Shown piece by piece: positions 8,355-16,483 of a stretch of DNA of 64,000 nucleotides (within the stretch, counting starts at the first letter, position 1; every line of letters begins with the position of its first letter). Both the position numbers and the translations under genes were made by a program. Location: contig DAITSJ010000007.1 in assembly GCA_036843405.1 (NCBI GenBank), positions 62,001-126,000 on the forward strand. The letters are read 5' to 3'. This DNA comes from DGNJ01 sp002388905. Lineage in GTDB: Bacteria; Pseudomonadota; Gammaproteobacteria; Pseudomonadales; Porticoccaceae. Below the pieces are notes generated by a model. That model saw nothing but the letters and a program-made list of their open reading frames with translations. It was not told where the DNA came from and searched no databases.

Positions 8355-9419
8355 TCAGAGATCGCGGTACAACCGGCCCGGATTAAAAATCCCGTCCGGG
8401 TCGAATTGTGCTTTCAGGCGCTGATGGAGTGCCATCACCGGTTCCGGCAGGGGCTCGAAAATGTCGGCCCGCTCGCCGCCGCGAAAGAGGGTGGCATGGC
8501 CTCCCGCCTCGCGGGCCAAGAGGCGTACCTCTCTGGCCGGCATGTCGGTGCGCAGCCAGCGCTGGGTGCCGTGCCATTCGAGCAGAATGTCGGCGGCTTC
8601 AATGGGCAAGGCCCCGGTGTTGGCCGGTACCGAAATGCGCCACAGCGGGACATCGCCGTTTCCGAAAAATGCCAGTTGTTGTTCCCGTAAGTCCCGCCAG
8701 AAGCGTTCGCCCTCGCGGTCCTCCAGGATGGTGCCGCCCAGGGTGCGGGCTGCCGTGGCCACTGCCGCTTCGGCGCCGGAGAGCCTGACGGTGAGTTCGC
8801 CACCCTCCCAGGCGGTGGCGGAAACGGGCAGTGGTTGCCGGCGCCAGCGTGTCACCGCTGTCAGCGCCTCTTCCTGGGATAGTGAGAGACGCAGGCTGGT
8901 TTCGCGAATGGGGCGGGGCAGAACCTTGAAGGAGACTTCCAGGACCAGACCCAGTATGCCCATGCTGCCCGCCAGCAGCCGTGAGATATCGTAGCCGGCG
9001 ACGTTTTTCATGACCTGGCCGCCAAACTCCATTATCCGGCCCCGGCCGTCCATCAACCGGGTGCCCAGCACAAAATCCCGCAACGGCCCGGCCTGGGCCC
9101 GGCGGGGGCCGGACAAGCCCGCCGCCAGGCAGCCCCCCACGGTGGCGTCCCCGAAACCTGGCGGTTCGAAGGCCAGCATCTGGCCCCGCTCCGCCAGGGC
9201 CGCTTCCAGTTCGGCCAGGGGCGTACCGCAGCGGGCGGTGACAACCAACTCCGTGGGCTCGTAGCCGACGATGCCCCGGTAGTCGCGTGTGTCGAATAGC
9301 TCCCCGGTGGCGGGTTCGCCGTAAAAGTCCTTGCTGCCGCCGCCGCGCAGGCGAAGGCCGGTGCGATTCGCCGAGGCGGCCTGGACAATTTCCCGCCAGC
9401 GCGTGAGTACGGCTTCCAT
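8355..9419 (-). CDS. glcE: Glycolate oxidase FAD-binding subunit GlcE
   Basis: The ATG at 9419 overlaps the glcD stop (TGATG), giving 354 residues. The protein has a PCMH-type FAD-binding domain: LRLRGGGSKDFYG near residue 25, FEPPGFGDATVGGCLAAGLSG near 105 and GGQVMKNVAGYDISRLLAGS near 155. GlcE resembles GlcD but lacks its long C-terminal oxidase domain, as seen here. It is an accessory flavin subunit of glycolate oxidase. Overlap and spacing show cotranscription with glcD and glcF. Confidence 0.95.
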   Translation of the reverse strand: MEAVLTRWREIVQAASANRTGLRLRGGGSKDFYGEPATGELFDTRDYRGIVGYEPTELVVTARCGTPLAELEAALAERGQMLAFEPPGFGDATVGGCLAAGLSGPRRAQAGPLRDFVLGTRLMDGRGRIMEFGGQVMKNVAGYDISRLLAGSMGILGLVLEVSFKVLPRPIRETSLRLSLSQEEALTAVTRWRRQPLPVSATAWEGGELTVRLSGAEAAVATAARTLGGTILEDREGERFWRDLREQQLAFFGNGDVPLWRISVPANTGALPIEAADILLEWHGTQRWLRTDMPAREVRLLAREAGGHATLFRGGERADIFEPLPEPVMALHQRLKAQFDPDGIFNPGRLYRDL

Positions 9420-10903
9420 CAAAACCTCGGCAGTTCCGGAAAGGGCACATTGCCCTTATGGACATGCATGGCGCCATATTCGGCGCAGCGGTGCAGGCTG
9501 GGAATGCCCTTGCCCGGGTTGAGCAGGCCGGCCGGGTCCAGGGCGTTCTTGACGGCGCGGAAGGCGTCCAGGGCATCCTCGCTGTACTGGACGCACATCT
9601 GGTCGATCTTCTCGGCACCCACGCCGTGCTCGCCGGTAATGGAACCGCCGAACTGCACCGACCGTTCGAGTATTTCGGCGCCGAATGCCTCGGCCCGTTC
9701 CAGTTCCCCGGGCTTGTTGGCATCGAACATGATCAGGGGATGCAGGTTGCCGTCGCCGGCGTGAAAGACGTTGGCGCAGCGCAGGTTGTATTTTTCCTCC
9801 ATGGCGTTAATGGCGGTGAGCATTTCCCCCAGATGTTTGCGCGGAATAGTGCCGTCCATGCAGTAGTAGTCCGGGGAAATACGCCCGATGGCGGGGAAGG
9901 CGGCCTTGCGGCCCGCCCAGTACAACAGCCGCTCCTGCTCGTTGCCCGACACTTTCAGGGAGGTGGCGCCGTTTTCTTCCAGCACCGTACGGATACGGGC
10001 AATTTCCTCGGCCACCTCTTCCTCGGTGCCGTCGGATTCCGCCAGCAGAATGGCGGCGGCCTCCAGGTCGTAGCCGGCGTTCACAAAGGGCTCAACGGCG
10101 GCGGTGGCGGCCTTGTCCATCATTTCCAGCCCCGCCGGGATAATGCCCGCGGCGATGATCGCCGCCACGGCATTGCCGGCCTTGTTGACATCGTCAAACG
10201 AGGCCATCACCACCTGGGCGCAGGGGGGCGTGGGCGTCAGGTTGACGGTCACCTCGGTGACAACCCCGAGCAGGCCCTCTGAGCCGATGCTCAGGGCCAG
10301 CAGATCCAGCCCGGGAGATTCCGGGGCGGTACCGCCCAGGGCCACCGGCGTGCCATCCGCCAGGATCATGCGCACGGACAGGACATTGTGGACCGTGAGG
10401 CCGTACTTGAGGCAGTGCACACCGCCGGAGTTCTCGGCGACGTTGCCGCCGATGGTGCAGGCAATCTGGGAGGAGGGATCGGGTGCGTAGTAGAGCCCGT
10501 GGGGCGCGGCGGCCTCGGAGATGGCCAGGTTGCGCACGCCCGGCTGAACCACCGCGAGGCGCTGTTCCGGGTCGAGGGACAGGATATCTTTCATCCTGGC
10601 CAGGGATACCACCACGCCCTGGGCATGGGGCAGCGCACCGCCGGACAGTCCCGTGCCGGCGCCCCGTGGCACCATGGGCACGCCCAGCCGATGGCAGGTG
10701 CGCAGGACAGCAATAACCTGTTCCTCGTTCTCGGGCAGGACCACGGCCAGCGGCAGTTCGCAGTAGGCCGAGAGCCCGTCGCATTCATAGGGGCGAAGGT
10801 CCTCGACATCGCTCAGGACGCAATGGCGGGGAAGCCGGCGATAAAGCTCGGCAATCAGAGGTTCGCGATCAACCTCGAAGGCGGCATCGTTGATAAATGA
10901 CAT
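9419..10903 (-). CDS. glcD: Glycolate oxidase catalytic subunit GlcD
   Basis: The 494-residue protein has the FAD-binding 4 domain (MVPRGAGTGLSGGALPHAQG near residue 80; IGGNVAENSGGVHCLKYG near 145) and the FAD-oxidase C-terminal domain with NVFHAGDGNLHPLIMFD and GSITGEHGVGAEK, where the His residues are the usual active-site ones. It oxidises glycolate (or D-lactate and other short 2-hydroxyacids). It is the first gene of glcD-E-F-B-G. A copy of the 21-bp operator-like motif lies 55 bp upstream (10958-10978), and a TetR gene is divergent. The E. coli glc operon uses the GntR-type GlcC instead. Confidence 0.96.
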   Translation of the reverse strand: MSFINDAAFEVDREPLIAELYRRLPRHCVLSDVEDLRPYECDGLSAYCELPLAVVLPENEEQVIAVLRTCHRLGVPMVPRGAGTGLSGGALPHAQGVVVSLARMKDILSLDPEQRLAVVQPGVRNLAISEAAAPHGLYYAPDPSSQIACTIGGNVAENSGGVHCLKYGLTVHNVLSVRMILADGTPVALGGTAPESPGLDLLALSIGSEGLLGVVTEVTVNLTPTPPCAQVVMASFDDVNKAGNAVAAIIAAGIIPAGLEMMDKAATAAVEPFVNAGYDLEAAAILLAESDGTEEEVAEEIARIRTVLEENGATSLKVSGNEQERLLYWAGRKAAFPAIGRISPDYYCMDGTIPRKHLGEMLTAINAMEEKYNLRCANVFHAGDGNLHPLIMFDANKPGELERAEAFGAEILERSVQFGGSITGEHGVGAEKIDQMCVQYSEDALDAFRAVKNALDPAGLLNPGKGIPSLHRCAEYGAMHVHKGNVPFPELPRF

Positions 10904-10957
10904 GGGTTCTCTGTGGTCACGCCCCGTCCGGGCTCCGGGGCCGGCTGCAATTAAAAA

Positions 10958-10978
10958 AACTGACTAACTGACAGTTAT
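10958..10978. promoter_or_regulatory. Operator-like motif, copy a (glcD/tetR intergenic)
   Basis: AACTG and CAGTT form perfect inverted arms around nine bases, followed by AT. It matches the motif best defined at 17283-17303 and 62396-62416 at 16 of 21 positions. It lies 55 bp upstream of glcD and about 170 bp upstream of the divergent TetR gene, so it could control either. Binding is inferred. Confidence 0.55.
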
Positions 10979-11147
10979 TTACTTTGCAATATTTCCGCTT
11001 TTGGGTCAAGATTAATCCCAATCTTCGAGGCGCTCGGGGGGGAAGCGCGATACCCGCCGCGCCCTCTCCCGTGATAAAGGCCGCAGGGGATGGGTTCCTC
11101 TGAACAAGCGACGTCGTGTTAATCATTTTCCTTTATAAGTTGCAGCG

Positions 11148-11828
11148 ATGAACGAAAAAATAGTCAATCCGAGCCTGCAGGTTACCAGCAACAAACAGGG
11201 CCAGGCCCTGGGGCGCAAGGGCATGGCCACGCGCAAGCGCCTGATGGACGCCGCCGAGCGCCTGCTCAAGAAGAAGTCTCCCGTTGAGCTCACCGCGGTC
11301 GCGGTCGCCAAGGAGGCCGGCACTTCCTCCGCCACATTCTATATGTATTTCGACGATATTCGCGACATCCTTTTCTCCCTCAGCGAGCTGGCCGGCAGCG
11401 AGCTGGAGGAGGCCATGGCCGAAATCGACAGGCCGTGGCTGGGCACCGATTACGAGGAGCAGGCCCTGGAGCTGGTGGAGGTTTATTTCCGGGTCTGGCA
11501 GAAGCACCGGGAAGTCCTTCGCTTCCGGAACCTGGAGGCGGATCGCGGTGACAAGACTTTCGACAAGTTGCGCATGGACGCCTATATCCCCGAGCTCGAT
11601 TTTCTGGCCAACCGGATCCTCGAAGCTGCCGGCAGCAAGAGCGACATGTCCCGGGGCGATGCCTACAGTCTGGCCAGTGTCCTTCACTCCGGCCTGGAAA
11701 AGCTGGCCTCCCTCAATCCCGGCATTGTCCGCAAGGGCGTGGGGCTGAAACGGCTCAAGGCCGCCCAGGCACGGGTGATCGCCAAAACCATCGAGAGCTG
11801 CCATAAGTGGGGGAGATTGCCCCGCTAG
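11148..11828 (+). CDS. TetR/AcrR family transcriptional regulator
   Basis: The 226-residue protein has a TetR helix-turn-helix after a short basic leader: ATRKRLMDAAERLLKKKS, then VELTAVAVAKEAGTSSATFYMYFDDIRDIL (residues about 27-75), with the typical ATFYMYF recognition helix. The remainder is a helical ligand-binding and dimerisation domain. It is divergent from glcD and 113 bp upstream of a PaaG-like crotonase, both carrying copies of the 21-bp motif, so it is the leading candidate to bind that motif. TetR proteins next to beta-oxidation genes often sense acyl-CoAs. The ligand is unknown. Confidence 0.9.
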   Translation: MNEKIVNPSLQVTSNKQGQALGRKGMATRKRLMDAAERLLKKKSPVELTAVAVAKEAGTSSATFYMYFDDIRDILFSLSELAGSELEEAMAEIDRPWLGTDYEEQALELVEVYFRVWQKHREVLRFRNLEADRGDKTFDKLRMDAYIPELDFLANRILEAAGSKSDMSRGDAYSLASVLHSGLEKLASLNPGIVRKGVGLKRLKAAQARVIAKTIESCHKWGRLPR

Positions 11829-11880
11829 GCACGGCAATCACTGCCCAATATTCCAACCTTGCGACGTCCCCTCGCGGCGC

Positions 11881-11901
11881 ATAATTGTTAAAGTGTCAGC
11901 T
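11881..11901. promoter_or_regulatory. Operator-like motif, copy b (crotonase promoter)
   Basis: On the minus strand this copy reads AGCTGACACT then TTAACAATTAT, matching the best copies at 16 of 21 positions. It ends 40 bp before the crotonase ATG and overlaps a TATAGA that could be a -10 box, the position expected for repression. Confidence 0.5.
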
Positions 11902-11941
11902 ATAGATTTGTGTCTTCCCCAACTGTCAGGAGAGCCCAGCC

Positions 11942-12739
11942 ATGCAGGAATTTCTTCGCTACGAACAGGACGGCGCTGTCGTCACCCTGACCATGAACCA
12001 GCCGGAAGTGCGCAACGCGCTGACCGGCAACACGGCAGTGGATGAGTTTGTCGCGGCCTGCGAACGCATCACCGCCGACCAGTCGGTGCGGGTGGTCATC
12101 CTTACCGGCGCCGATCCCGTGTTCAGCGCCGGCGGTAACGTCAAGGCCATGGCCCGGTATTTCGAGGAGGACATGGACCCGGCAGCGATCCGCCACGAAT
12201 ACCGCACCGGTATCCAGCGCCTGGCGCTGGCGGTCTTCGATCTGGAGGTGCCGGTGATCGCCGCGGTCAACGGGGCCGCCATTGGCGCCGGCAACGACTT
12301 GGCCTGCATGTGCGATATCCGTATCGCCTCGGAAAAAGCCAGTTTCGCCGAGAGTTTCGTCAAGCTCGGCATTGTCCCGGGCGACGGCGGCGCCTGGCTG
12401 CTGCCCCGGGCGGTGGGTATGTCGAAAGCGGCGGAAATGGCCTTTACCGGCGACAGGCTCAGTGCCGGGGAAGCCCTGGAATGCGGATTGGTATCCCGGG
12501 TGGTGCCCCACGGGGAACTGCTGCCCGCGGCCGGGGAACTGGCCGGGCGCATCGCCTGCAATCCCGGCCAGGCCCTGCGCATGGCCAAGCGGTTGCTGCG
12601 GGAAGGCCAGACCTCCACCTACGCTTCCCTGCTGGAAACCTCGGCGGCGTTCCAGTCCGTGGCCCACAAATCCGAGCAGCACCGGGAGGCGGTAACGGCC
12701 TTTGTCGAGAAGCGTAAACCGGTGTTCAAGGACGCATAG
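11942..12739 (+). CDS. Enoyl-CoA hydratase/isomerase family protein (PaaG-like)
   Basis: The 265-residue crotonase has the oxyanion-hole segments FSAGGNVKAM (about 62) and NGAAIGAGNDLACMCD (about 108). The usual hydratase Glu144 position is Asp (GAGND) and Glu164 is Phe (AESFVKLG), so it should not be a classical hydratase. The following VPGDGGAWLLPRAVGM resembles PaaG and other ring-modifying isomerases that use the Asp after the PG/PD turn. It probably isomerises or opens a CoA-bound intermediate. CAGGAGAG provides the ribosome site. A stem-loop follows 10 bp after the stop. Confidence 0.88.
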   Translation: MQEFLRYEQDGAVVTLTMNQPEVRNALTGNTAVDEFVAACERITADQSVRVVILTGADPVFSAGGNVKAMARYFEEDMDPAAIRHEYRTGIQRLALAVFDLEVPVIAAVNGAAIGAGNDLACMCDIRIASEKASFAESFVKLGIVPGDGGAWLLPRAVGMSKAAEMAFTGDRLSAGEALECGLVSRVVPHGELLPAAGELAGRIACNPGQALRMAKRLLREGQTSTYASLLETSAAFQSVAHKSEQHREAVTAFVEKRKPVFKDA

Positions 12740-12748
12740 GGCGTACTG

Positions 12749-12784
12749 CTATTAACCCGGCACGAATTAATGCCGGGTTAATAG
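12749..12784. repeat. Perfect hairpin after the crotonase gene (possible terminator)
   Basis: CTATTAACCCGGC (12749-12761) pairs perfectly with GCCGGGTTAATAG (12772-12784) around a 10-base loop (ACGAATTAAT). It starts 10 bp after the crotonase stop, so it may terminate that transcript, but no U-run follows. The core CCCGGCACGAATTA recurs degenerately at 12923-12936. Confidence 0.7.
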
Positions 12785-12804
12785 GCGGTACAGGGATGTG
12801 CCCC

Positions 12805-12876
12805 CATTGGCCGCAGGCCAATGCAAGCCCCGAAAATACAAGGAAATTCACATATTTTCGCCGGTATTTTCGGGGC
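12805..12876. repeat. Two further consecutive palindromes
   Basis: CATTGGCC-GCA-GGCCAATG (12805-12823) is a perfect short hairpin. Immediately after it, GCCCCGAAAATAC (12827-12839) pairs with GTATTTTCGGGGC (12864-12876) around a 24-base loop. Neither encodes anything. They belong to a run of stacked palindromes that fills this convergent intergenic region. Confidence 0.65.
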
Positions 12877-12878
12877 GC

Positions 12879-12912
12879 GCACTCAAATAGATAGGGATAT
12901 CTATTTGAGTGC
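12879..12912. repeat. Perfect palindromic intergenic repeat (copy 2)
   Basis: GCACTCAAATAGATA pairs with TATCTATTTGAGTGC, 15 bp without mismatch, around a GGGA loop. A diverged copy with the same loop lies at 1829-1864. The next bases (12917-12950) are a decayed version of the hairpin at 12749-12784, so this segment is a mosaic of repeated modules. Confidence 0.75.
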
Positions 12913-12966
12913 CAGGTTAATAGCCCGGCACGAATTATTGTCGGGTTGATAAATTAAACAATAAAA

Positions 12967-12993
12967 AAAGCTTCATTAACCGGATGAGGCTTT
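12967..12993 (-). terminator. Rho-independent terminator for the epoxide hydrolase/acyl-CoA dehydrogenase operon
   Basis: On the minus strand AAAGCCTCAT, a 7-base loop and ATGAAGCTTT form a stem followed by a run of seven T residues (plus-strand A-run 12963-12969). It lies 64 bp after the epoxide hydrolase stop at 13057. Confidence 0.8.
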
Positions 12994-13056
12994 GTTAACA
13001 ATAGCCTTGGCAGTTCACCTTTCGGAATCAAGATTCCTCGCTGCGCCTGTTCCTGC

Positions 13057-14199
13057 CTACCAGTTGAGCTCCCGCCCCCACTCGCGCAGGTCCTGAACAA
13101 AGAGATCCGGTTCCTGCATGGCGGCGAAGTGTCCGCCCCGGGGCATGGGCGTATAGCGGGTGAGGTTATAGGCCAACTCCACCCGGCTGAGGGGTGCGGC
13201 CGGCATGAGGGCATCCCCCGGGAAGGCCGCATAGGCCGTGGGCGTTTCGCAGCGCTGTCCTTCCGGCAAAATGCCGAGACCGTCCTCGACCACGCCCCGG
13301 TAGAAACCCAGGGAGCTGGAGAAGCTGTCGGTCATCAGGTAGATCATCGCGTTGGTGATCAGGTCGTCCAGGCCAAACACTTCCTCCAGGTCCCTGCCGT
13401 TCATGTCGGTCCAGTCGTGGAAGCGTTCGAGCATCCAGGCCGCCTGGCCCAGAGGGTTGCCGGCGGTGGCCCAGACCAGTGAGTGGGGTCTTGTCATATG
13501 CAGGTGGCTGTAGGCGCCCAGCTGCTGCTGGGCCGCCTGGCTGGCCTCCAGCCATTCGGTTTCTTCCCGGTTGGCGGGTTCGGCCAGGCTGCGGAAGGCC
13601 AGCATATTGAGGTGGATCCCCGCCAGGTTGTCGCCATGATCCAGGCCCAGCCAGGAGGTGACAATCGCCCCGAAGTCGCCACCCTGGGCGGCGTAGCGCC
13701 TGTAACCCAGGTGGTCGGTCATCAGGCTGTTCCAGAGTTCTGCCGTTTCCCGCTGGCCCATGGGGCCATGGGGTTTGCCGGAAAAACCGTAGCCGGGCAG
13801 GCTCGGGATTACCAGATCAAAGGCATCCTCCGGCCTGCTGCCGTGGCGGGAGGGGTAGGCCAGGGGCTCGATCACCTTCCAGAATTCGTGGTGGGAGCCC
13901 GGCCAGCCGTGGCTGATCAGCAGGGGCTTGCGGCCCCGGGCCTCGCCCGCCACATGGACAAAATGGATGGGCAGGTCGCCGACGACGGCGGTGTACTGGG
14001 GATGGCGGTTCAGGGATTCGGCGGCGGCCTGCCAGTCGTAGGCCGTCACCCAGTGGTTCTGGATTCTCGCCAGAAATGTCCTGTCGCAACCCAATGACCA
14101 GTCCGCGGTGGCCGGCGTCTCCGGCAGGGGGCAGGCTTCGATGCGTTCCAGCAACTGCCGGACATCCGCTTCGCCCCATTGCACGCGGAAGGGTGTCAT
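13057..14199 (-). CDS. Epoxide hydrolase (EPHX1-like alpha/beta hydrolase)
   Basis: The 380-residue protein has the N-terminal epoxide hydrolase domain (MTPFRVQWGEADVRQLLERI) before an alpha/beta hydrolase fold. The oxyanion motif is HGWPGSHHEFW (about residue 99), the nucleophilic Asp is in QGGDFGAIV (about 173) and the charge-relay His in RGGHFAAMQEP near the C-terminus. Such enzymes hydrate epoxides to diols without cofactors. The ATG overlaps the stop of the acyl-CoA dehydrogenase upstream (ATGA). In a CoA-thioester operon, a substrate with an epoxide or an oxidised ring is likely, but no specific compound can be named. Confidence 0.92.
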   Translation of the reverse strand: MTPFRVQWGEADVRQLLERIEACPLPETPATADWSLGCDRTFLARIQNHWVTAYDWQAAAESLNRHPQYTAVVGDLPIHFVHVAGEARGRKPLLISHGWPGSHHEFWKVIEPLAYPSRHGSRPEDAFDLVIPSLPGYGFSGKPHGPMGQRETAELWNSLMTDHLGYRRYAAQGGDFGAIVTSWLGLDHGDNLAGIHLNMLAFRSLAEPANREETEWLEASQAAQQQLGAYSHLHMTRPHSLVWATAGNPLGQAAWMLERFHDWTDMNGRDLEEVFGLDDLITNAMIYLMTDSFSSSLGFYRGVVEDGLGILPEGQRCETPTAYAAFPGDALMPAAPLSRVELAYNLTRYTPMPRGGHFAAMQEPDLFVQDLREWGRELNW

Positions 14200-15269
14200 G
14201 AATCTTCTCCGTCAGCGGTTGCCGGCGCGGTGATATGGGGCCACAGCTTCTCGCCACCGGCGGCCAGAACTTCCCGTCCCAGGCGCTCGGCCCACCAGTT
14301 TTCGCTGCCGCCCTCGCTGCGCCACTGCCACAGGCGGCGGCTGTAGTAGTGGAGGATGTGTTCGTCGGTGAAACCGATGGCGCCGAAAACCTGGTGAGCC
14401 GCCTCGGCGCCTCGGGTCGCGGCGGGGCCGGTCCGGGCCTTGGCCACGGTGGCGCCCTGGATCGCACGGTTCCTGTCCACCTGGCGGCAGGCATAGAGAC
14501 CCGCCACCCGGGCGGCGGCGGCCTGGGACGCCATTTCGGCAATCATATGCTGGACGGCCTGGAACTTGCCGATGGGCCGGCCGAACTGCTCACGGTCGTT
14601 GCCGTATTCGACGCAGAGACTCAGCAGCCGATCCAGCAGGCCCGCCATCTGCACTGTGCGCAGGGTGGCAATATGGGGCAACAGGCCCAGTTCACCCACA
14701 AGGTCACCGATCTCGGCGAAATCGATCGGGGTTGCCTTGTGGCACTGGACCCGGCTCGATGGAATCCGGGCCAGGGTGTCCACGGCCGACAGCTCGAGAG
14801 ACTGCCGGTCCATGAGGCAGAGATGGGTGGACTGGTTTTGTCGCGCCACCACCAGCAGGTAATCGCATTGCGAAAGCCAGGGCACCAGCGATGCCGACCC
14901 GGATACCCGGCCGCCTTCATCCAGGGCCATGATCTCTTCGGCCAGGGCCACCGGGCCGTCGGGGATTTCCAGGCCCGCCCGTCCCAGGGCCCAGGCGGCG
15001 ATCATGGTCTCCCCCAGGGGTACCGGTGCGGCCCACTCGCCGGCGGTGCGCAGGGCCGGTTCCGCTTCCTCCCAGGTCAGGCCGACGCCGCCGGCTTCCT
15101 CGGGAGCCAGCGCCAGGCGCACACCGATTTCCTCCAGGGCATCCCACAGGGCCCTGTCGAACCGGCCCTGTTCGACCGCGACAATCCGCTCCCGGTCCAC
15201 TTCCCGGCTGAATAGCCGCTCCAGCTGTTCGGCGAGTAATTCGCCGATGGTCGTTTCTTCCGTACTCAT
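14196..15269 (-). CDS. Acyl-CoA dehydrogenase family protein, subunit 2 of a pair
   Basis: The 357-residue protein is an acyl-CoA dehydrogenase with a divergent N-terminal domain. Family features are strongest at the C-terminus: IGKFQAVQHMIAEMASQAAAAR (about 243-264) and HQVFGAIGFTDEHILHYYSRR (about 291-311). It is slightly short, and its start overlaps the stop of the partner gene (ATGA). Such adjacent pairs form alpha2beta2 enzymes in which each subunit supplies half of the FAD site, as in FadE/ChsE pairs of actinobacterial steroid catabolism. It would introduce an alpha,beta double bond in a bulky acyl-CoA. The heteromeric state is inference. Confidence 0.88.
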   Translation of the reverse strand: MSTEETTIGELLAEQLERLFSREVDRERIVAVEQGRFDRALWDALEEIGVRLALAPEEAGGVGLTWEEAEPALRTAGEWAAPVPLGETMIAAWALGRAGLEIPDGPVALAEEIMALDEGGRVSGSASLVPWLSQCDYLLVVARQNQSTHLCLMDRQSLELSAVDTLARIPSSRVQCHKATPIDFAEIGDLVGELGLLPHIATLRTVQMAGLLDRLLSLCVEYGNDREQFGRPIGKFQAVQHMIAEMASQAAAARVAGLYACRQVDRNRAIQGATVAKARTGPAATRGAEAAHQVFGAIGFTDEHILHYYSRRLWQWRSEGGSENWWAERLGREVLAAGGEKLWPHITAPATADGEDS

Positions 15270-16426
15270 CGTAATCCCAGCCCCTTGGCGATAATACCGC
15301 GGAGAATTTCCCGTGTGCCGCCACGCAGCGAGTAGGAGGGGACGTTCTGGGTCAGAATGCCCTCCAGTTCGCTGAGCCGGTTACCCTGCTCAATGGTGGC
15401 GGGCAGGTCGAGCAGGTCCCTGGCAAGGTTGGGGATCTGTTGCTCGTGACTGTTGCCCAGGTCCTTGACCAGCGCCGCTTCCCGGGCGGGCGTTTTACCC
15501 TCGGCCAACTGGCCCAGCACCGACAGGGACATTTCCCGCAGAATCACCAGGTCTGCCACCGTGGCGCCGATCTCGCGGGCGGCCAGTCGATCGGGCGACC
15601 CCCGCTTGTTGATGGCGTCGACCAGTTCGGGCAGAACCGGAAAACAGCTCATAAAGCGGTCCGGCTGACTGCGTTCGAAGGCCAGCTCCGAGGTGGCCTG
15701 CTTCCAGCCGTTGCCTTCCTCGCCGACCAGCATGTCATCGGGAACAAAGGCCTCGTCGAAGAACACCTCGTTAAAATGATTTTCGCCGGTCAGGTCGCGA
15801 ATGGGACGGACCTCGATGCCGGGCGTTTTCATGTCGATCAGAAACTGGGACAACCCCTCGTGCTTGACCTTGGTGTCGCCCCCGCCGGTGCGGAACAGGC
15901 CGATCATGTAGTCGCACAAATGGGCGTTGGTGGTCCAGATCTTGGTGCCGGTCAGCAGCCAGCCGCCGTCGGTCCGTACCGCCTTGGCACGGATGGAGGC
16001 CAGGTCGGAGCCGGAATTGGGTTCGCTCAGGCCGATGCAGAAGGAGGCCTCCCCCCGGGCGATGGCCGGCAAAAAGCGCCGGCGCTGCTCCTCGGTGCCC
16101 AGCCGCAGCAGCAGGGGGCCGCTCTGGCGGTCGCCGAACCAGTGGGCACCCAGGGGCGCACCGGCGGCGAGCATTTCCTCCACCACCACGTGGCGCTCCA
16201 GGTGAGAACGCTCGCCACCGCCGTATTGCGTCGGCCAGGTCATGCCGATCCAGCTCTTGTCGGCGACGGCGCGGCTGAAATCCTTGTCGAACCCGGTCCA
16301 GGAGTGGCCCACTTTCCAGCCCGACCAGTCCCGGCCTGCCTCCCGGAGGAATTCCCGCACCTGCTCGCGCAGGGGTTCGAGCTCCGGAGGGATTTCCAGG
16401 GGTTTGAACGTAAATGGCGAGGACAT
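15266..16426 (-). CDS. Acyl-CoA dehydrogenase family protein, subunit 1 of a pair
   Basis: The 386-residue protein has the acyl-CoA dehydrogenase layout: MTWPTQYGGGERSHLERHVV (about 63), the FAD segment FCIGLSEPNSGSDLASIRAKA (about 131) and LTGTKIWTTNAH (about 158). The C-terminus has SLRGGTREILRGIIAKGLGLR. Where medium-chain enzymes carry the catalytic Glu (YEGT), this protein has RGGT, so the base must lie elsewhere or on the partner. AAGGAAAAG precedes the ATG. It leads an operon with subunit 2 and the epoxide hydrolase. Confidence 0.92.
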   Translation of the reverse strand: MSSPFTFKPLEIPPELEPLREQVREFLREAGRDWSGWKVGHSWTGFDKDFSRAVADKSWIGMTWPTQYGGGERSHLERHVVVEEMLAAGAPLGAHWFGDRQSGPLLLRLGTEEQRRRFLPAIARGEASFCIGLSEPNSGSDLASIRAKAVRTDGGWLLTGTKIWTTNAHLCDYMIGLFRTGGGDTKVKHEGLSQFLIDMKTPGIEVRPIRDLTGENHFNEVFFDEAFVPDDMLVGEEGNGWKQATSELAFERSQPDRFMSCFPVLPELVDAINKRGSPDRLAAREIGATVADLVILREMSLSVLGQLAEGKTPAREAALVKDLGNSHEQQIPNLARDLLDLPATIEQGNRLSELEGILTQNVPSYSLRGGTREILRGIIAKGLGLR

Positions 16427-16483
16427 CGCTTTTCCTTATCTGGTTAAAACACGGCTTGGTTAAACGCGGCTCAGCTTAGCCGC

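Noticed and set aside
4272..8690. A 1472-codon plus-strand open frame antisense to glcG, glcB and glcF
   Set aside because: The protein is low-complexity (Gly, His, Val, Ala-rich), matches no family, and lies opposite well-supported glc genes. It is a GC-rich third-position artefact.
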